The position numbers and the translations under genes are program-made. A stretch of 64,000 nucleotides of DNA from JAWKIJ01 sp041394325 (lineage in GTDB: Bacteria; Actinomycetota; Acidimicrobiia; Acidimicrobiales; Microtrichaceae): NCBI GenBank assembly GCA_041394325.1, contig JAWKIJ010000001.1, forward strand, positions 1-64,000, in the 5' to 3' direction. Below, one piece after another: positions 7,269 to 16,712 of this stretch. The first letter of the stretch is position 1. Each line of letters starts with the position of its first letter. The notes under the pieces were generated by a model. The model had not been told where the DNA came from. It worked only from the letters and a program-made list of their open reading frames with translations, and searched no databases.

Positions 7269-8548
7269 TGCTCACCCTCGGCGTCTGCGTCGCTGTCCGC
7301 GTCGGAAGCGTCAGGATCGGGAGCGGTATCGCGCTCGCCGGCCGGCTCGGCCTTCGATGCCATCTTGTTGCGCTGGTTGCGCAGCAACAGCGAGAACATG
7401 TCGGCGGCCGCGGCCTGCATGCCCGGCAGGACGTGCTGGTACACGTTCATCGTGAACGCGACGTTGGCGTGACCCAGCCGTTCGCTCACCACCTTCACGT
7501 GCACCCCCGCCTTCAACAACAAGGTGGCGTGCGTGTGGCGCAGGTCGTGCAGCGAGATCACCGGCACCTTGGCCCTGGCGACGGTGCGGTCGAAGAGCTG
7601 GCTGAACGTGTCGGGGTGCAGCCACGACCCGTCGTCCTTGGTGAACACCAGATCGTCAGCTGCGGGCTTGGAGCCGTCGCGCTCCTCGGTGCGGGCCTTG
7701 AACCAGTCCCGCAGCACCTGCACGACATCGGCGTCGATGTCGATCGTGCGGCGGCTCGTCCCCGTCTTCACGTCCGAGATCGACACCTCGTACGCGACCG
7801 ACACCAGCGCCTGGCGGACCGCGACGCGGTTGGCGTCGAGGTCGAGGTCGCGCCACCGCAAGCCGAGCACCTCGCCACGGCGCATGCCGGTGTGCGCTGC
7901 CAGGTAGAAGGCGGGCGACAGCCGGTGCGGGGCGATCGCGTCGAGGAACGTGACGAGTTCATCGACGTCCCACGCCTTGATCTCGTCTCGCTTGCGGGCC
8001 TGCAACGACGGCGCGTCGGCCATCGCGACGACGTTGCGGACCACCGTGCCCTTTCGGGCCGCGTCGCTCAGCGCCTTGTTCAACATCACGTGGATGTTGT
8101 GCACGGTCTTCGGAGCCAGTCCCTTCGGCTCGGTCTGCTCGCCGTCCGGTGTCTTGCCGGTGCGCTTCTTGCTGCCGTTCTTGAGCAGCGAGGCGTAGAA
8201 CAAGTCGATGTCCTCCGCCGTGAGCCGATCGAGGAGGCGTTCCCCCAACGCCGGGATGACGTGCAGGTCGATGTTGCGTCGGTACGAGTCGTACGTGCTC
8301 GCCCGCAGCCGGCTCTCCTGGACCGGCAGCCACCGCGTCGTCAGGTACTGGCCCAGCGTCAGCTTCTCGCTCACCACCGTCTCGCCACGGTGGCTCCGCT
8401 TGGTCAGCTCGGTCACGAGCTTGTCGGCGTCGTCGCGCCGGTTGCCAGCGGCGACCCAGCGCCGCTTCTCCTTGCCCGTCGCCGGGTCGATGCCGTCGTA
8501 GATGACGACGTAGTACTTCTTGCCCTTCTTGGTCACGTAGCCGCGCAT
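7265..8548 (-). CDS. tyrosine recombinase/phage-type integrase
   Basis: A 427-aa site-specific recombinase. Residues 1-60 look like an AP2-type arm-binding domain (YYVVIYDGIDPATGKEKRRW), 65-165 the core-binding SAM-like domain, and 195-375 the catalytic domain. All active-site residues are visible: Arg223 in TGMRRGE, His334 and Arg337 in HDLRH, His360 in RLGH and Tyr370 in VYQH. The tail beyond 385 is acidic low complexity (Asp/Ala-rich). It should integrate or excise the element that carries the island. The nearest tRNA gene is about 17 kb to the right at 25349-25425, and no duplicated attachment site was found. Confidence 0.93.
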   Translation of the reverse strand: MRGYVTKKGKKYYVVIYDGIDPATGKEKRRWVAAGNRRDDADKLVTELTKRSHRGETVVSEKLTLGQYLTTRWLPVQESRLRASTYDSYRRNIDLHVIPALGERLLDRLTAEDIDLFYASLLKNGSKKRTGKTPDGEQTEPKGLAPKTVHNIHVMLNKALSDAARKGTVVRNVVAMADAPSLQARKRDEIKAWDVDELVTFLDAIAPHRLSPAFYLAAHTGMRRGEVLGLRWRDLDLDANRVAVRQALVSVAYEVSISDVKTGTSRRTIDIDADVVQVLRDWFKARTEERDGSKPAADDLVFTKDDGSWLHPDTFSQLFDRTVARAKVPVISLHDLRHTHATLLLKAGVHVKVVSERLGHANVAFTMNVYQHVLPGMQAAAADMFSLLLRNQRNKMASKAEPAGERDTAPDPDASDADSDADAEGEQ

Positions 8549-8555
8549 GATGCGG

Positions 8556-8585
8556 GTCCCTTCGAATCACAGGTTCAGAAGGGAC
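8556..8585. repeat. inverted repeat just upstream of the integrase start
   Basis: GTCCCTTC (8556-8563) and GAAGGGAC (8578-8585) form an exact 8-bp dyad with a 14-base loop, starting eight bases upstream of the integrase ATG. It could be an operator, an arm-type integrase site or a leader hairpin. The loop contains TTCGAATC, which recalls a tRNA T-arm, but no tRNA surrounds it. Nothing else was recognised in the 269-bp space to drmC. Confidence 0.35.
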
Positions 8586-8817
8586 ACCGACGCAGCTACG
8601 GAGGCCGGACCCGGGGCGTCAACGGGAGGAACCGGCGCTGCAACGTCTACTCTAATCCCGCCGAAACCCGAAGGTCGACAGGCGAAAGCCGCACCTCAGG
8701 TCCGCTTCCGATGCCCCGCGGAGAAGGCCGAGACCCGTTCCGCGACGCTGATGGCCGGCATGGCCAAGCACGTCCTCAGCTGCGAGTGGATCGAGCGTCG
8801 CCCTCGCAGCCCGTTCG

Positions 8818-9522
8818 CTACACCAACGCGTAGAGGGAGCCGTGCTTGGACATCATCGTGGCCTCAATCGACGATGCGAGGGCGGGGTCGTGGATGCGGA
8901 GGCCGAACTCGATGTTGCGGTTCTCGGCGCTGAAGGAGAAGTTGGCGCTGGTGAGCAGCACCATGGCGTGGTCGATGATGATGAACTTGGCATGGCTGAC
9001 GATCTGCTTGCCGTTGGCCAGGACCGCCGAGCGGTACACCGTCGCCTGAGGAAGCTGTTCACTGACCTTGGTGGCGTCGGCCTTGTCGCCATCGACGTAG
9101 ACGGTGACGACGACGCCCGCTTGCTCGGAGGCCTCGCGGAGAACAGTCCACATCTGCGAGGTCGGCTCGAAGTTGTACGTCGCGCACGTGACGGCCTGGC
9201 GGGCGGCCTGGACGAGGCGGTGGAACTCGCTGGTGAGGTGGCCGACCGTGGCTTCGTTGCCGGGCATGGTCCACACGGGTGTGAGGTCATTGCTCACCGC
9301 CTTGGCTCCTGCAATGCCGTGGAGTACGGGAAGTGAGCGGTCGAGGTCGGCGTGGCTGATGCCCGCCGCGGCGAGAAGCTCCTTCGCTTGTTCTCGCCTC
9401 GCTGCGTTGACTTCACGTAGCGCCTGGGAGGTGTGCTGGCCCGCCGCGAGGAGGGTGGCGATCCCGATCGCTTCCGCGGCCGTGAGGTACGTGCCGAGCG
9501 CCTCGCAGGGATCAGTGGGCAT
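8818..9522 (-). CDS. drmC: DISARM protein DrmC, phospholipase D-like
   Basis: Last gene of the DISARM operon, 234 aa. The C-terminal half carries one phospholipase D/nuclease HKD motif, HAKFIIIDHAMVLLTSANFS (His177, Lys179, Asp184). The N-terminal half is helical. DrmC homologues belong to the conserved drmABC core, though DrmC was reported to be dispensable for protection in one system tested. ATG 9522 is chosen because it overlaps the drmB stop by 11 bases and gives the expected length; the upstream frame is only the antisense-like, proline-rich shadow of drmB. Confidence 0.88.
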   Translation of the reverse strand: MPTDPCEALGTYLTAAEAIGIATLLAAGQHTSQALREVNAARREQAKELLAAAGISHADLDRSLPVLHGIAGAKAVSNDLTPVWTMPGNEATVGHLTSEFHRLVQAARQAVTCATYNFEPTSQMWTVLREASEQAGVVVTVYVDGDKADATKVSEQLPQATVYRSAVLANGKQIVSHAKFIIIDHAMVLLTSANFSFSAENRNIEFGLRIHDPALASSIEATMMSKHGSLYALV

Positions 9523-11578
9523 CCACGCTCCCGAAGAAGCCGGGCACGGAGGCACCGTCGGCGCCGGGCAGGGTGAGGAGGAACCGGCGGTCGAGAAACC
9601 GGTTGGCCTTCTCGCAGGATGTCTCGGATGCGAAGGAGCAGCAGTGGCAAGCGGCGCCGTGGAGGAAGTCCTCGGGGTCGCTCGGTGTGCGCATCGCGCA
9701 AACCGGGTCGGAGGAGCAGCGGGCGGCGCGTCGGAGCGCGTTGGCGACCAGTCCTTCGAGGCGAGTTGGTTCGGAGAGGGCGACGAGCCCGCCGAGGGTG
9801 CCTTCGCTATCCGACGCGGTGGTGCAGATGAGCAGTCCCGCTGCGGCTTCACGTTCGGGAGCATCGGACCATCCGTAGATCCTTTCGGTGAGGCTGGCGG
9901 CGCCGTACCCGCACGACATCGCCATCTCGCGGATCAAGGTGTGGGCGAGGGTGTGCAGCAGCCAGTACCGGGGGGCGGGCAGCCGGGTGTCGGGGTCGAC
10001 GAGCTTGGCCGTCTCGGAGAATCGCCGTTGGAAGTTGCGTCGATGCGACTGCCGGTGGGCGTCCCAAAGCGGCGACGCGGCGACTTCGTGCTCCCACGTC
10101 GAGACCTCGTCGAGGTCGAGCTGGATGAAGATGCCTTCGCCACGGTCCTCGGTGGCAGGCACCCATCGAGGCTTGCCGTCGCGGGTCAGCTTCACGAGGC
10201 GGCTGGCGAGGTCGTTGACCCGGTCCATCTCGTCGAGGCGGGTGAAGCCGAGCACGGCGTTCACCTTCTTCATCTGGTTCACGGCGACGACGCGGGTGAT
10301 GTTGGTGTGCAGGCCCGGCCCGCGTTGCATCTCGGTGACCATCAGGCCGCTGGAGTTCTGTTGCTGGGGGAACAGGGCCGGCTTCTGCAGGTACCGCCAT
10401 TCGGGGACGAGCAGCTCGACCGGGTCCCACGCCGCGAGCTTCTCGTGCCGCACCTCCTCGGAGTCGGCCGGGGCAAGGACATCAGCGACGGCGGCTTCCA
10501 GCTCCTCGTCGGTCACGGTCGAGACGTCGATGTTCTTCGCGTTCGCCAATGCCCGTATCACGTCCACCTGGTCGGCGAACTGCTGGATCTGCTCGACCCC
10601 CAGCTCGACGCGAAGCCGGTCGCCGAGCGCTTCCTTCTCCTCAGCGTCGGTGCGGGGCATGACGATGATCGACTGCGTCGAGGGGAACCAGAGGTTCGAC
10701 GCGCCCATCATGATCAGGGCAGGTCGCGCGTCGCAGGTGGCGTCGAACGCGTTGAGGTGTGGGTGACGTCCGCGGCAGCGCTGCGGGAGCTTGTCGCGGC
10801 CGACCGCGCCTTGTGCTTCGGCCATTCCTCGGGTCGCGCCGCACGCGGCGCACACGATCGTGGAACCGACGCTCTTACCGACGTTGGCGTCGCGCATCTT
10901 CAGGTCGGGCAATTCGGCCTTGGGGCACTGGCCGCCGCGATGGACCCACAACGTGTAGGGGAACTCGTCGAGGTGCCCGTTGGTGCAGGTGAGCAAGTGC
11001 TGGGCGGGGACTGCTGGGCTTTCCCGCTTCTTCTTGGCCGCCCCGGACCGTGGACCGCCCCTACCGGGACAGCTCTTGTGGGTGAACTGGGCGAGGTCGG
11101 GCCGGAACGGGTGGGTGTTGGTGTATGTGAACCGCGGAACCGGCCCGAGGTAGTCACAGCCGGTGCAGCGGAGCCACTGCGGGAACACACGCGCCGGGAT
11201 ACCGAGATCGTTGCCTTCGGTGGTGTTCTGGCCCTTCTTCGGTTGCCACGGGAACGGGCGCAGCGCGTCGACCTGGGGGCCGAGGTGCAGCCGGACGACG
11301 TTGAGCAGGCGTGGTTCGAGGATCGTCGGGATTGTCTCGCGACGCTTCCAGATCGGCTCCCAGTCATCGAGGCCGGCCGGCATGATGGAGAAGCCGGGGA
11401 GGTCCATGACCGATCCGGGTCCGTAGGTGTAGAGCAGCGACGACGGCCGAGCGGAGCCGACCTTGGCCCGATTCTTGACCACCCCCTCCTCGGCATCGGC
11501 GAGCGGGTCGAGGGTCTCAGCGTCGTGGAGCATCCCGAGCGAGTCGGCTGGTTCGGGCGTCAGGGTGTCGGTCATCAC
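9512..11578 (-). CDS. drmB: DISARM protein DrmB (DUF1998)
   Basis: A 688-aa protein of the DISARM core; with the helicase DrmA it forms the complex that recognises incoming phage DNA. Two zinc-binding Cys clusters are visible in the first half (CTGCDYLG, CAACGATRG) and the DUF1998 region in the last 150 aa (LLHTLAHTLIREMAMSCGYG, ASLTERIYG), ending in a Cys-rich patch (GAACHCCSFASETSCEKA). The ATG overlaps the drmA TGA (ATGA), and the 3' end overlaps drmC, so drmA, drmB and drmC form one tight translation unit. The reading frame is intact. Confidence 0.93.
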   Translation of the reverse strand: MMTDTLTPEPADSLGMLHDAETLDPLADAEEGVVKNRAKVGSARPSSLLYTYGPGSVMDLPGFSIMPAGLDDWEPIWKRRETIPTILEPRLLNVVRLHLGPQVDALRPFPWQPKKGQNTTEGNDLGIPARVFPQWLRCTGCDYLGPVPRFTYTNTHPFRPDLAQFTHKSCPGRGGPRSGAAKKKRESPAVPAQHLLTCTNGHLDEFPYTLWVHRGGQCPKAELPDLKMRDANVGKSVGSTIVCAACGATRGMAEAQGAVGRDKLPQRCRGRHPHLNAFDATCDARPALIMMGASNLWFPSTQSIIVMPRTDAEEKEALGDRLRVELGVEQIQQFADQVDVIRALANAKNIDVSTVTDEELEAAVADVLAPADSEEVRHEKLAAWDPVELLVPEWRYLQKPALFPQQQNSSGLMVTEMQRGPGLHTNITRVVAVNQMKKVNAVLGFTRLDEMDRVNDLASRLVKLTRDGKPRWVPATEDRGEGIFIQLDLDEVSTWEHEVAASPLWDAHRQSHRRNFQRRFSETAKLVDPDTRLPAPRYWLLHTLAHTLIREMAMSCGYGAASLTERIYGWSDAPEREAAAGLLICTTASDSEGTLGGLVALSEPTRLEGLVANALRRAARCSSDPVCAMRTPSDPEDFLHGAACHCCSFASETSCEKANRFLDRRFLLTLPGADGASVPGFFGSVDAH

Positions 11579-14500
11579 TCGTCTCCGACCGGGAGGGTCC
11601 AGCTCGGCGCACCGTCAGGGGCGCGGGAGAACAGGCGCTCGGGCATCGGGCTCACCAACAGATTGATCTCGGGCTGGACCTCACGCATGGAGTTGGCGAT
11701 GACGAAGGGGGCTTCGGCCGACCCACCGACCGAGGCCTTGGCGTTCTCGGGGCTGATGATCAAGGGCAGGTACTTGTCGCCCTCGCCAGTGCGTTCGTAG
11801 ACGAGCGTCTTGTGAACCTCCGCAGCGCGCTTGGCCCGCTCGCTCCACCGATCGATGCGGTTAACCAGCAGGTCACTCGCCCGCTTCGTGGCGTCGTCGC
11901 TCTTGGCCGCCACGGCGATCCGAGCCTTGAGCCGGTCGGCCAACGCTTCGACCGCGGGCCGTTGGTCCTTGATGCGACCGGCGTCGCGTTCGGGCGACAG
12001 CCCTTCGGCCTGGGTGGCCTGTGCGACACGGGCAGCGCTGACGAGCAGGCCGTCGATGCCTCGGGCGAGCGATGTCGGCGAGTAGGGCGTGACCGACAGC
12101 GCCTCGACCTGTGCGTAGAAGGTCTCGTGGTAGTGGCGGAACTGCTCGTAGTGGGCCAGGTCGCGAGGTCGGGCCCAGTTCCCGAGCGACACCACGAGCC
12201 CAGGACGGGCCGTTGCGTCTCGGCCGACTCGCGACGACGCCTGGATGTACTCGGCGGTGTTCTTCGGCTGACCCACCACGAGCATCAGTCCGAGCCGTTG
12301 CACGTCGACGCCGACCTGGAGCATGGACGTGGCCAGCACCACATCGAACGGTGCCTCGCTCCGGGTCGCCATCTTCTTGCCAGCGTCCTGCGCGGCCAGC
12401 CGCTCGCGGAACGCTTCGGTGGTGTCGTAGCCGGGGTCGAACTCGAGGCCGAGACGGTCCAGCGTCCGACCGATCTCCGCCGACGCAATACGCGACGTGA
12501 GCTCACCGACATTGAGCAGCCCGAACGACGTGCCGAGCCTGGAAGGAAAACCCGAGTCCTTGCGAGGTCGCTTCACTCGGGTCTGTACGTCGTCGGCCAT
12601 GTAACGAGCCATGCCGGCCAGCTCGCGAGTCGCGTTGAAGTAGCCGACCAGCGTCATGTACGGGTCGGCTACGGCTCCGGCCCGATCGAACAGCAACTGC
12701 CCGGCCGACAGCAGTACCTCGGCAACCCGGATCTCGGCGCTCGACAACCGCACACCCTGGGCACTGACTCCGATGTAGCGGCGACCCGGGTTGTCGCGGT
12801 CGATCGCCACCTCCTCGGAGAAGTAGGTGTCGGCGACGTCGAGGACCTGCGGAGGGAAGATCTCCACCTGGCGCCCGTAGAGCCCTCGGACCTGTTCGTG
12901 TGCGTTGCGGACCGTTGCCGTCGAAGCCACGATCATCGGCCGTACCGGCTTGTCGTCGGTTGTCTCCCACGAGCAGAGCGTCTCGACCGCAACCTCGAAC
13001 AACCCGACCGAGGTGCCGAGCGCCCCGGTGATGAGGTGCAACTCGTCCTGGATGATGAGGTCGGGCGGACGGAGCCGACTGACTGGTTGCACCGACGCGG
13101 CCGGGTAGCCGTTGGACGCGGGGTGCATGGTCTTGATGTCGCACTTCGCGTAGTCCGCGTGCACGTAGCCGTGCCGCCCGCAGCGGCGGCTGACATAGCC
13201 GAACAGCGCCGCAGCCTCACCTTCTCGCGCGAGCCGGGCGAACTTGTCGACGGTCGCGATCACGAACCCAGGGGTGAGCCGGTAGATCTCCTCGTCGACG
13301 GTGAGCACCGGAAGGCCCTCAGTGACCAGACCGCCCTTGGCGAACGGGCACCGAGCGAGATCGTCGCCGCAGTAGACGAACACCCGCCGGACCGACGCAT
13401 CGGCCTTCACCTGCGCAGCGGTGATCGGCGTTCCGCACCACGGACAGCGTTGGATCTGGAGCACGGTCAACCGGTGCGATCCGTACTCGTTCGCCTTGGT
13501 GAGCTGCTCGTCGGCCTCTTCGAAGCGCTTCGGGCTCACATCGGTGCCGACCCACAGCCCGATGCGGAACGGTTCTGTGCCCCAGGTCGCCTCGTCCTCT
13601 CGCCGGGCGAGCTCCGCGGCGCACATCAACGCCGCTGCACGCTGGAACTGCTGGGCGGTCAGCAGCCGCAGCGTGTAGCGCATGAGCACGGCGACACCGT
13701 CACGTCCGTCCAGCGGCCCTTCGGTGGACTCGACCACACCCTGACGTCGGCGGATGGCAAACGTGTAGGCGGCGAGTCCGAGGTAGGCCTCGGTCTTGCC
13801 ACCACCGGTCGGGAAGAACAACAGCTCGACCCGCGCGTGGTGCTCGGCGCTGCGAACCGCCGAGGCGGGATCGGTCAAGGCGCCGAGTTGCATCAGGATG
13901 AACGCCAACTGGAACGGGCGCCACGAAGCCGCGGCGGTGCCTCTGGCTGCGACCTCGGCGTGGGCCTGCTCGATCGTGACCGACGAGTCAGACGCCCGGG
14001 CGGCAGCGACCTGCGACGCGACGCGCTGGTCGCGCATCACCCGGTTCATGAACCGGAAGCACCGCAGCGCCTCCGGATCGGTGGCGACGTGTTCGAGCCC
14101 GTCGGCCAGTCGCTGATGGGCCTGTCTCGCCTCCCACAGGACCAGCTCGGACGTCTCCTGGAGGTGGGCCGGCAACGCCGCTGCGGTGGCCTCTTGCTCG
14201 TCGAGCCAAGCCTGGTAGCCCGCCACCAGCTGAGCACCAGACACCGAACGAGCCCTGGTCTGCGGCGTCTCCCCCACCGGCAGCCACGTCGTCGACACCT
14301 CCGTGGCCCGACGTTCCCCGGAGCGAACCACCCAATCCACCGAGCACGTGCGACCGATCGCGAACTCCAACCGGTTTCGGTACTGGAGGTCGAGGCGGCG
14401 CACCTCGTCGTCGTGTTCGGGCCAGTCCTGCGCCAACACGTCCCGCACCGGCAGGAAGACCTGGGCGCCACCGGCGTCGACCCGCAGCTTGGTCTGGAAC

Positions 14501-15255
14501 ATCCACATGCTCAACGGGATCGGGGCGGGCGTCTCGCGGTCGTTGCACAGCGCGATCTCGACCAGCACGCGCCCGAAGCGCTCGTCGTCGTAGCGATCCA
14601 TCCGTAGGCAGACCGAGTCCCGCAGCGGCACCGTCGCCGTGCGCCCAGCCTCGAGGTCGGCGAGCCGAACCGACCGCGACTCCTCGACCGGGATCCGCCG
14701 GTAGTGCCGGATCGGTCGACCGGCCTTCGTGACCTTGTCGGTCTCGACCGTCTCGTAAGTGCCCCACGACGCGTTGACCGTGAACAACTCCAGATCCTCA
14801 GGAACCTGGAACCGCAAGCCCATCGAGGCCGGGATCATCAGACCCTGCTTCGGCGCACGATCCTCCACGTCGTCGTCCTCGGCGTCAGCCTCGGGCTCAT
14901 CAGCGGCGTATGCCGGGACTCCCCGCCCGTCGGCGGCACCGTCAGGGTCGGACCGAGTCTCGATCAACTCACCCCGCTCGTCGGACTCGTCCTCGGGTGC
15001 GCCCTTGGCCGCGGTACCAGCGAGCTTCACTGGCGCGATGTGCCCCACCAGGTACTGCGACCGAGGGCTGAACGGCAACACCTCCTCTGGACCACCGATC
15101 GGCCCCAGGAGCTCGCGCTCAACGATGTCGACCAGGTTCTCGCGCACCGCGAACGACGAGCCATCAAGCTCGACGTTCAACTCGTAGCTGTCCTGGGGCC
15201 CCACCACCAGCGCGCTTCCCTCCGTCACTGGACCAGTCTGCCAAAGCTCACGCAT
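11575..15255 (-). CDS. drmA: DISARM helicase DrmA
   Basis: A 1226-aa SF2 helicase/translocase. The Walker A is FFPTGGGKTEAYL (Lys487, Thr488), box II is the variant DELH in LIIQDELHLITG, and the helicase C lobe has VGVDVQRLGLMLVVGQPKNTAEYIQASSRVGR (quoted here as VGVDVQ to SSRVGR). A Cys cluster (CPWCGTPI, later RRCGRHGY) suggests a zinc insert. Residues 85-135 are acidic and probably disordered. The start is ATG 15255, which overlaps the recombinase stop by eight bases; GTG 15228 is an alternative. The frame is intact over 3.7 kb, in contrast to its upstream neighbours. Confidence 0.93.
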   Translation of the reverse strand: MRELWQTGPVTEGSALVVGPQDSYELNVELDGSSFAVRENLVDIVERELLGPIGGPEEVLPFSPRSQYLVGHIAPVKLAGTAAKGAPEDESDERGELIETRSDPDGAADGRGVPAYAADEPEADAEDDDVEDRAPKQGLMIPASMGLRFQVPEDLELFTVNASWGTYETVETDKVTKAGRPIRHYRRIPVEESRSVRLADLEAGRTATVPLRDSVCLRMDRYDDERFGRVLVEIALCNDRETPAPIPLSMWMFQTKLRVDAGGAQVFLPVRDVLAQDWPEHDDEVRRLDLQYRNRLEFAIGRTCSVDWVVRSGERRATEVSTTWLPVGETPQTRARSVSGAQLVAGYQAWLDEQEATAAALPAHLQETSELVLWEARQAHQRLADGLEHVATDPEALRCFRFMNRVMRDQRVASQVAAARASDSSVTIEQAHAEVAARGTAAASWRPFQLAFILMQLGALTDPASAVRSAEHHARVELLFFPTGGGKTEAYLGLAAYTFAIRRRQGVVESTEGPLDGRDGVAVLMRYTLRLLTAQQFQRAAALMCAAELARREDEATWGTEPFRIGLWVGTDVSPKRFEEADEQLTKANEYGSHRLTVLQIQRCPWCGTPITAAQVKADASVRRVFVYCGDDLARCPFAKGGLVTEGLPVLTVDEEIYRLTPGFVIATVDKFARLAREGEAAALFGYVSRRCGRHGYVHADYAKCDIKTMHPASNGYPAASVQPVSRLRPPDLIIQDELHLITGALGTSVGLFEVAVETLCSWETTDDKPVRPMIVASTATVRNAHEQVRGLYGRQVEIFPPQVLDVADTYFSEEVAIDRDNPGRRYIGVSAQGVRLSSAEIRVAEVLLSAGQLLFDRAGAVADPYMTLVGYFNATRELAGMARYMADDVQTRVKRPRKDSGFPSRLGTSFGLLNVGELTSRIASAEIGRTLDRLGLEFDPGYDTTEAFRERLAAQDAGKKMATRSEAPFDVVLATSMLQVGVDVQRLGLMLVVGQPKNTAEYIQASSRVGRDATARPGLVVSLGNWARPRDLAHYEQFRHYHETFYAQVEALSVTPYSPTSLARGIDGLLVSAARVAQATQAEGLSPERDAGRIKDQRPAVEALADRLKARIAVAAKSDDATKRASDLLVNRIDRWSERAKRAAEVHKTLVYERTGEGDKYLPLIISPENAKASVGGSAEAPFVIANSMREVQPEINLLVSPMPERLFSRAPDGAPSWTLPVGDE

Positions 15256-16542
15256 CGCGATCGGCCTCGCATGTCGCTGACCCCCACCGCAGCAAGACCC
15301 GGTCCTCGTCGAAGTAGCGGCCGACGACGCCACGCCGGATGCGCAGGCTCTCCAACTGAGTGAGCAGGATGTCGCGCCGGACCATCTCGTCGCTGCCCGC
15401 CGCATCCCAGCACGCCCGAACCGTCGACGCAGCGAGCGGTTGGGCACCCCGCTCGCGCAGAAGGCGTTCAACGAGGTACGGGTCGAATGCCGTGCGACTC
15501 AGCGTCTGCCGGCAGGCCGGGCAGTACAGCACGGGCCGCTTCTGGTTCGTCCCACGACACAGGTACACGTCGCAATCGTCGCAACGCGCGACCCGCGACA
15601 GGAACGGACTCGTCGCGTCCCGCTCACTCCGCTTGCGCGCCTGAGGACTGTTCCGCGAATCAAGCATGCGCTGCATCGCGGTGAACTCGACGACAGACAC
15701 CACCGCCAGCGCCTCGTTCACCAACGGAACCCCATCCTCGTCACGGACGACCGCGAACGGGTCCACGCGACCACCGCTGCGCCCTCGGCCAGGGTTGTGC
15801 GGCGTCATGCCCGCCAGGATCGGGTTCCGCAGCAACTGGTCGACCGTCTGTCGATTCCACACGCCGACGACCGTTGACGCCTTCGCCCGCCTCACCCCCG
15901 GCACCGGCGCACCCTGGTCGGTCAACCACCTGGTGATCGCATTGACCGTGTCACCTGCCAGCGCCATCCGCACGACCTCCTCGAGCCACCCGATCCGGTC
16001 CGCGTCCTTGACGAGCACGCGGCCCGGTCCCGTGGGGTTCGGGGCCGACTGGTACCCGTAGGGGATCCCGCCGCCGACGAAGCGTCCGACCTTGAGGAGC
16101 TGCGCTCGCGCCGCGCCGACCCGCGCCCGGATCGCCTCTGCCTCCATCTCACCGAACACCGCGAGCATCACCGCGAAGGCGCGCCCCTGCGGACTGGTCA
16201 TATCGATCGGATCCTCGACCGCGACGAGACCAGCCCCCGCTCCTGCAGCGCCTCGTCGGCGTGCAGGAAGTCGAGAACGCGGCGAGCGAGCCGGTCAACC
16301 TTCCAGATCACCACCGCGCCGAAGTCCTCCGTCGTCAACAGCGCCGCCCATCCGACGCGATCCTCCGGACGATTGGCAGTCGCCGAGACGCCGTCGTCGA
16401 CGAACTCGCCGACAACCTCCCACCCTCGAGCCTCCGCGCAGCTGCGACACGACTGAAGCTGGCGCTCGATCGACACCGACTCTTCCTTGGTGACGCTGAG
16501 CCTCGCGCAGAGGACACAACGCTTGGCATGGTTCAGGTTCAT
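15248..16542 (-). CDS. large serine recombinase inside the DISARM operon (frameshifted in a C5 run)
   Basis: About 431 aa once joined. The N-terminal resolvase domain has the catalytic serine in CARLSVTKEESVSIERQ (Ser16), the cofactor-independent helix region GWEVVGEFVDDGVSAT and DRLARR (83-88). The second part (from MTSPQGRAFAVMLAVFGEMEAE) contains the recombinase domain (GGGIPYGY, AITRWLTDQG, NPILAG) and a zinc ribbon (CDDCDVYLCRG, YCPACRQ). The two parts join if the C run at 16234-16238 has one more base. Its stop overlaps the drmA start, so it sits in the operon. The inverted drmMI cassettes begin 170 bp upstream. It is the natural candidate for inverting them, although large serine recombinases are usually integrases. 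Confidence 0.88.
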
Positions 16543-16712
16543 GAGGACAAGGCCATGCTGACGAGAGCAGTCGAGACGGACCGACAACCTGAATCGCCCC
16601 GCCGGTCGCCTCCCGGCGACCCTCGTGCGGCCTGTGGGAGGCGCCGGCCCGCCCCCAAGGTGTGCTCTCGGTCATGAGACTCGGGGCTCCCTCCCTTGCC
16701 TGACTCCAACTG

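Noticed and set aside
8549..8640. Left attachment-site copy of the tRNA-fMet 3' end
   Set aside because: I compared this interval and the rest of the left half by eye with the tRNA 3' sequence and found no matching stretch longer than a few bases.
9104..14607. Very long open frames on the plus strand (about 900 aa each) opposite drmB and drmA
   Set aside because: They mirror the codon structure of the intact drmA/drmB genes on the minus strand, are Arg/Val/Gly/Leu-skewed and show no domain. High-GC antisense shadows.
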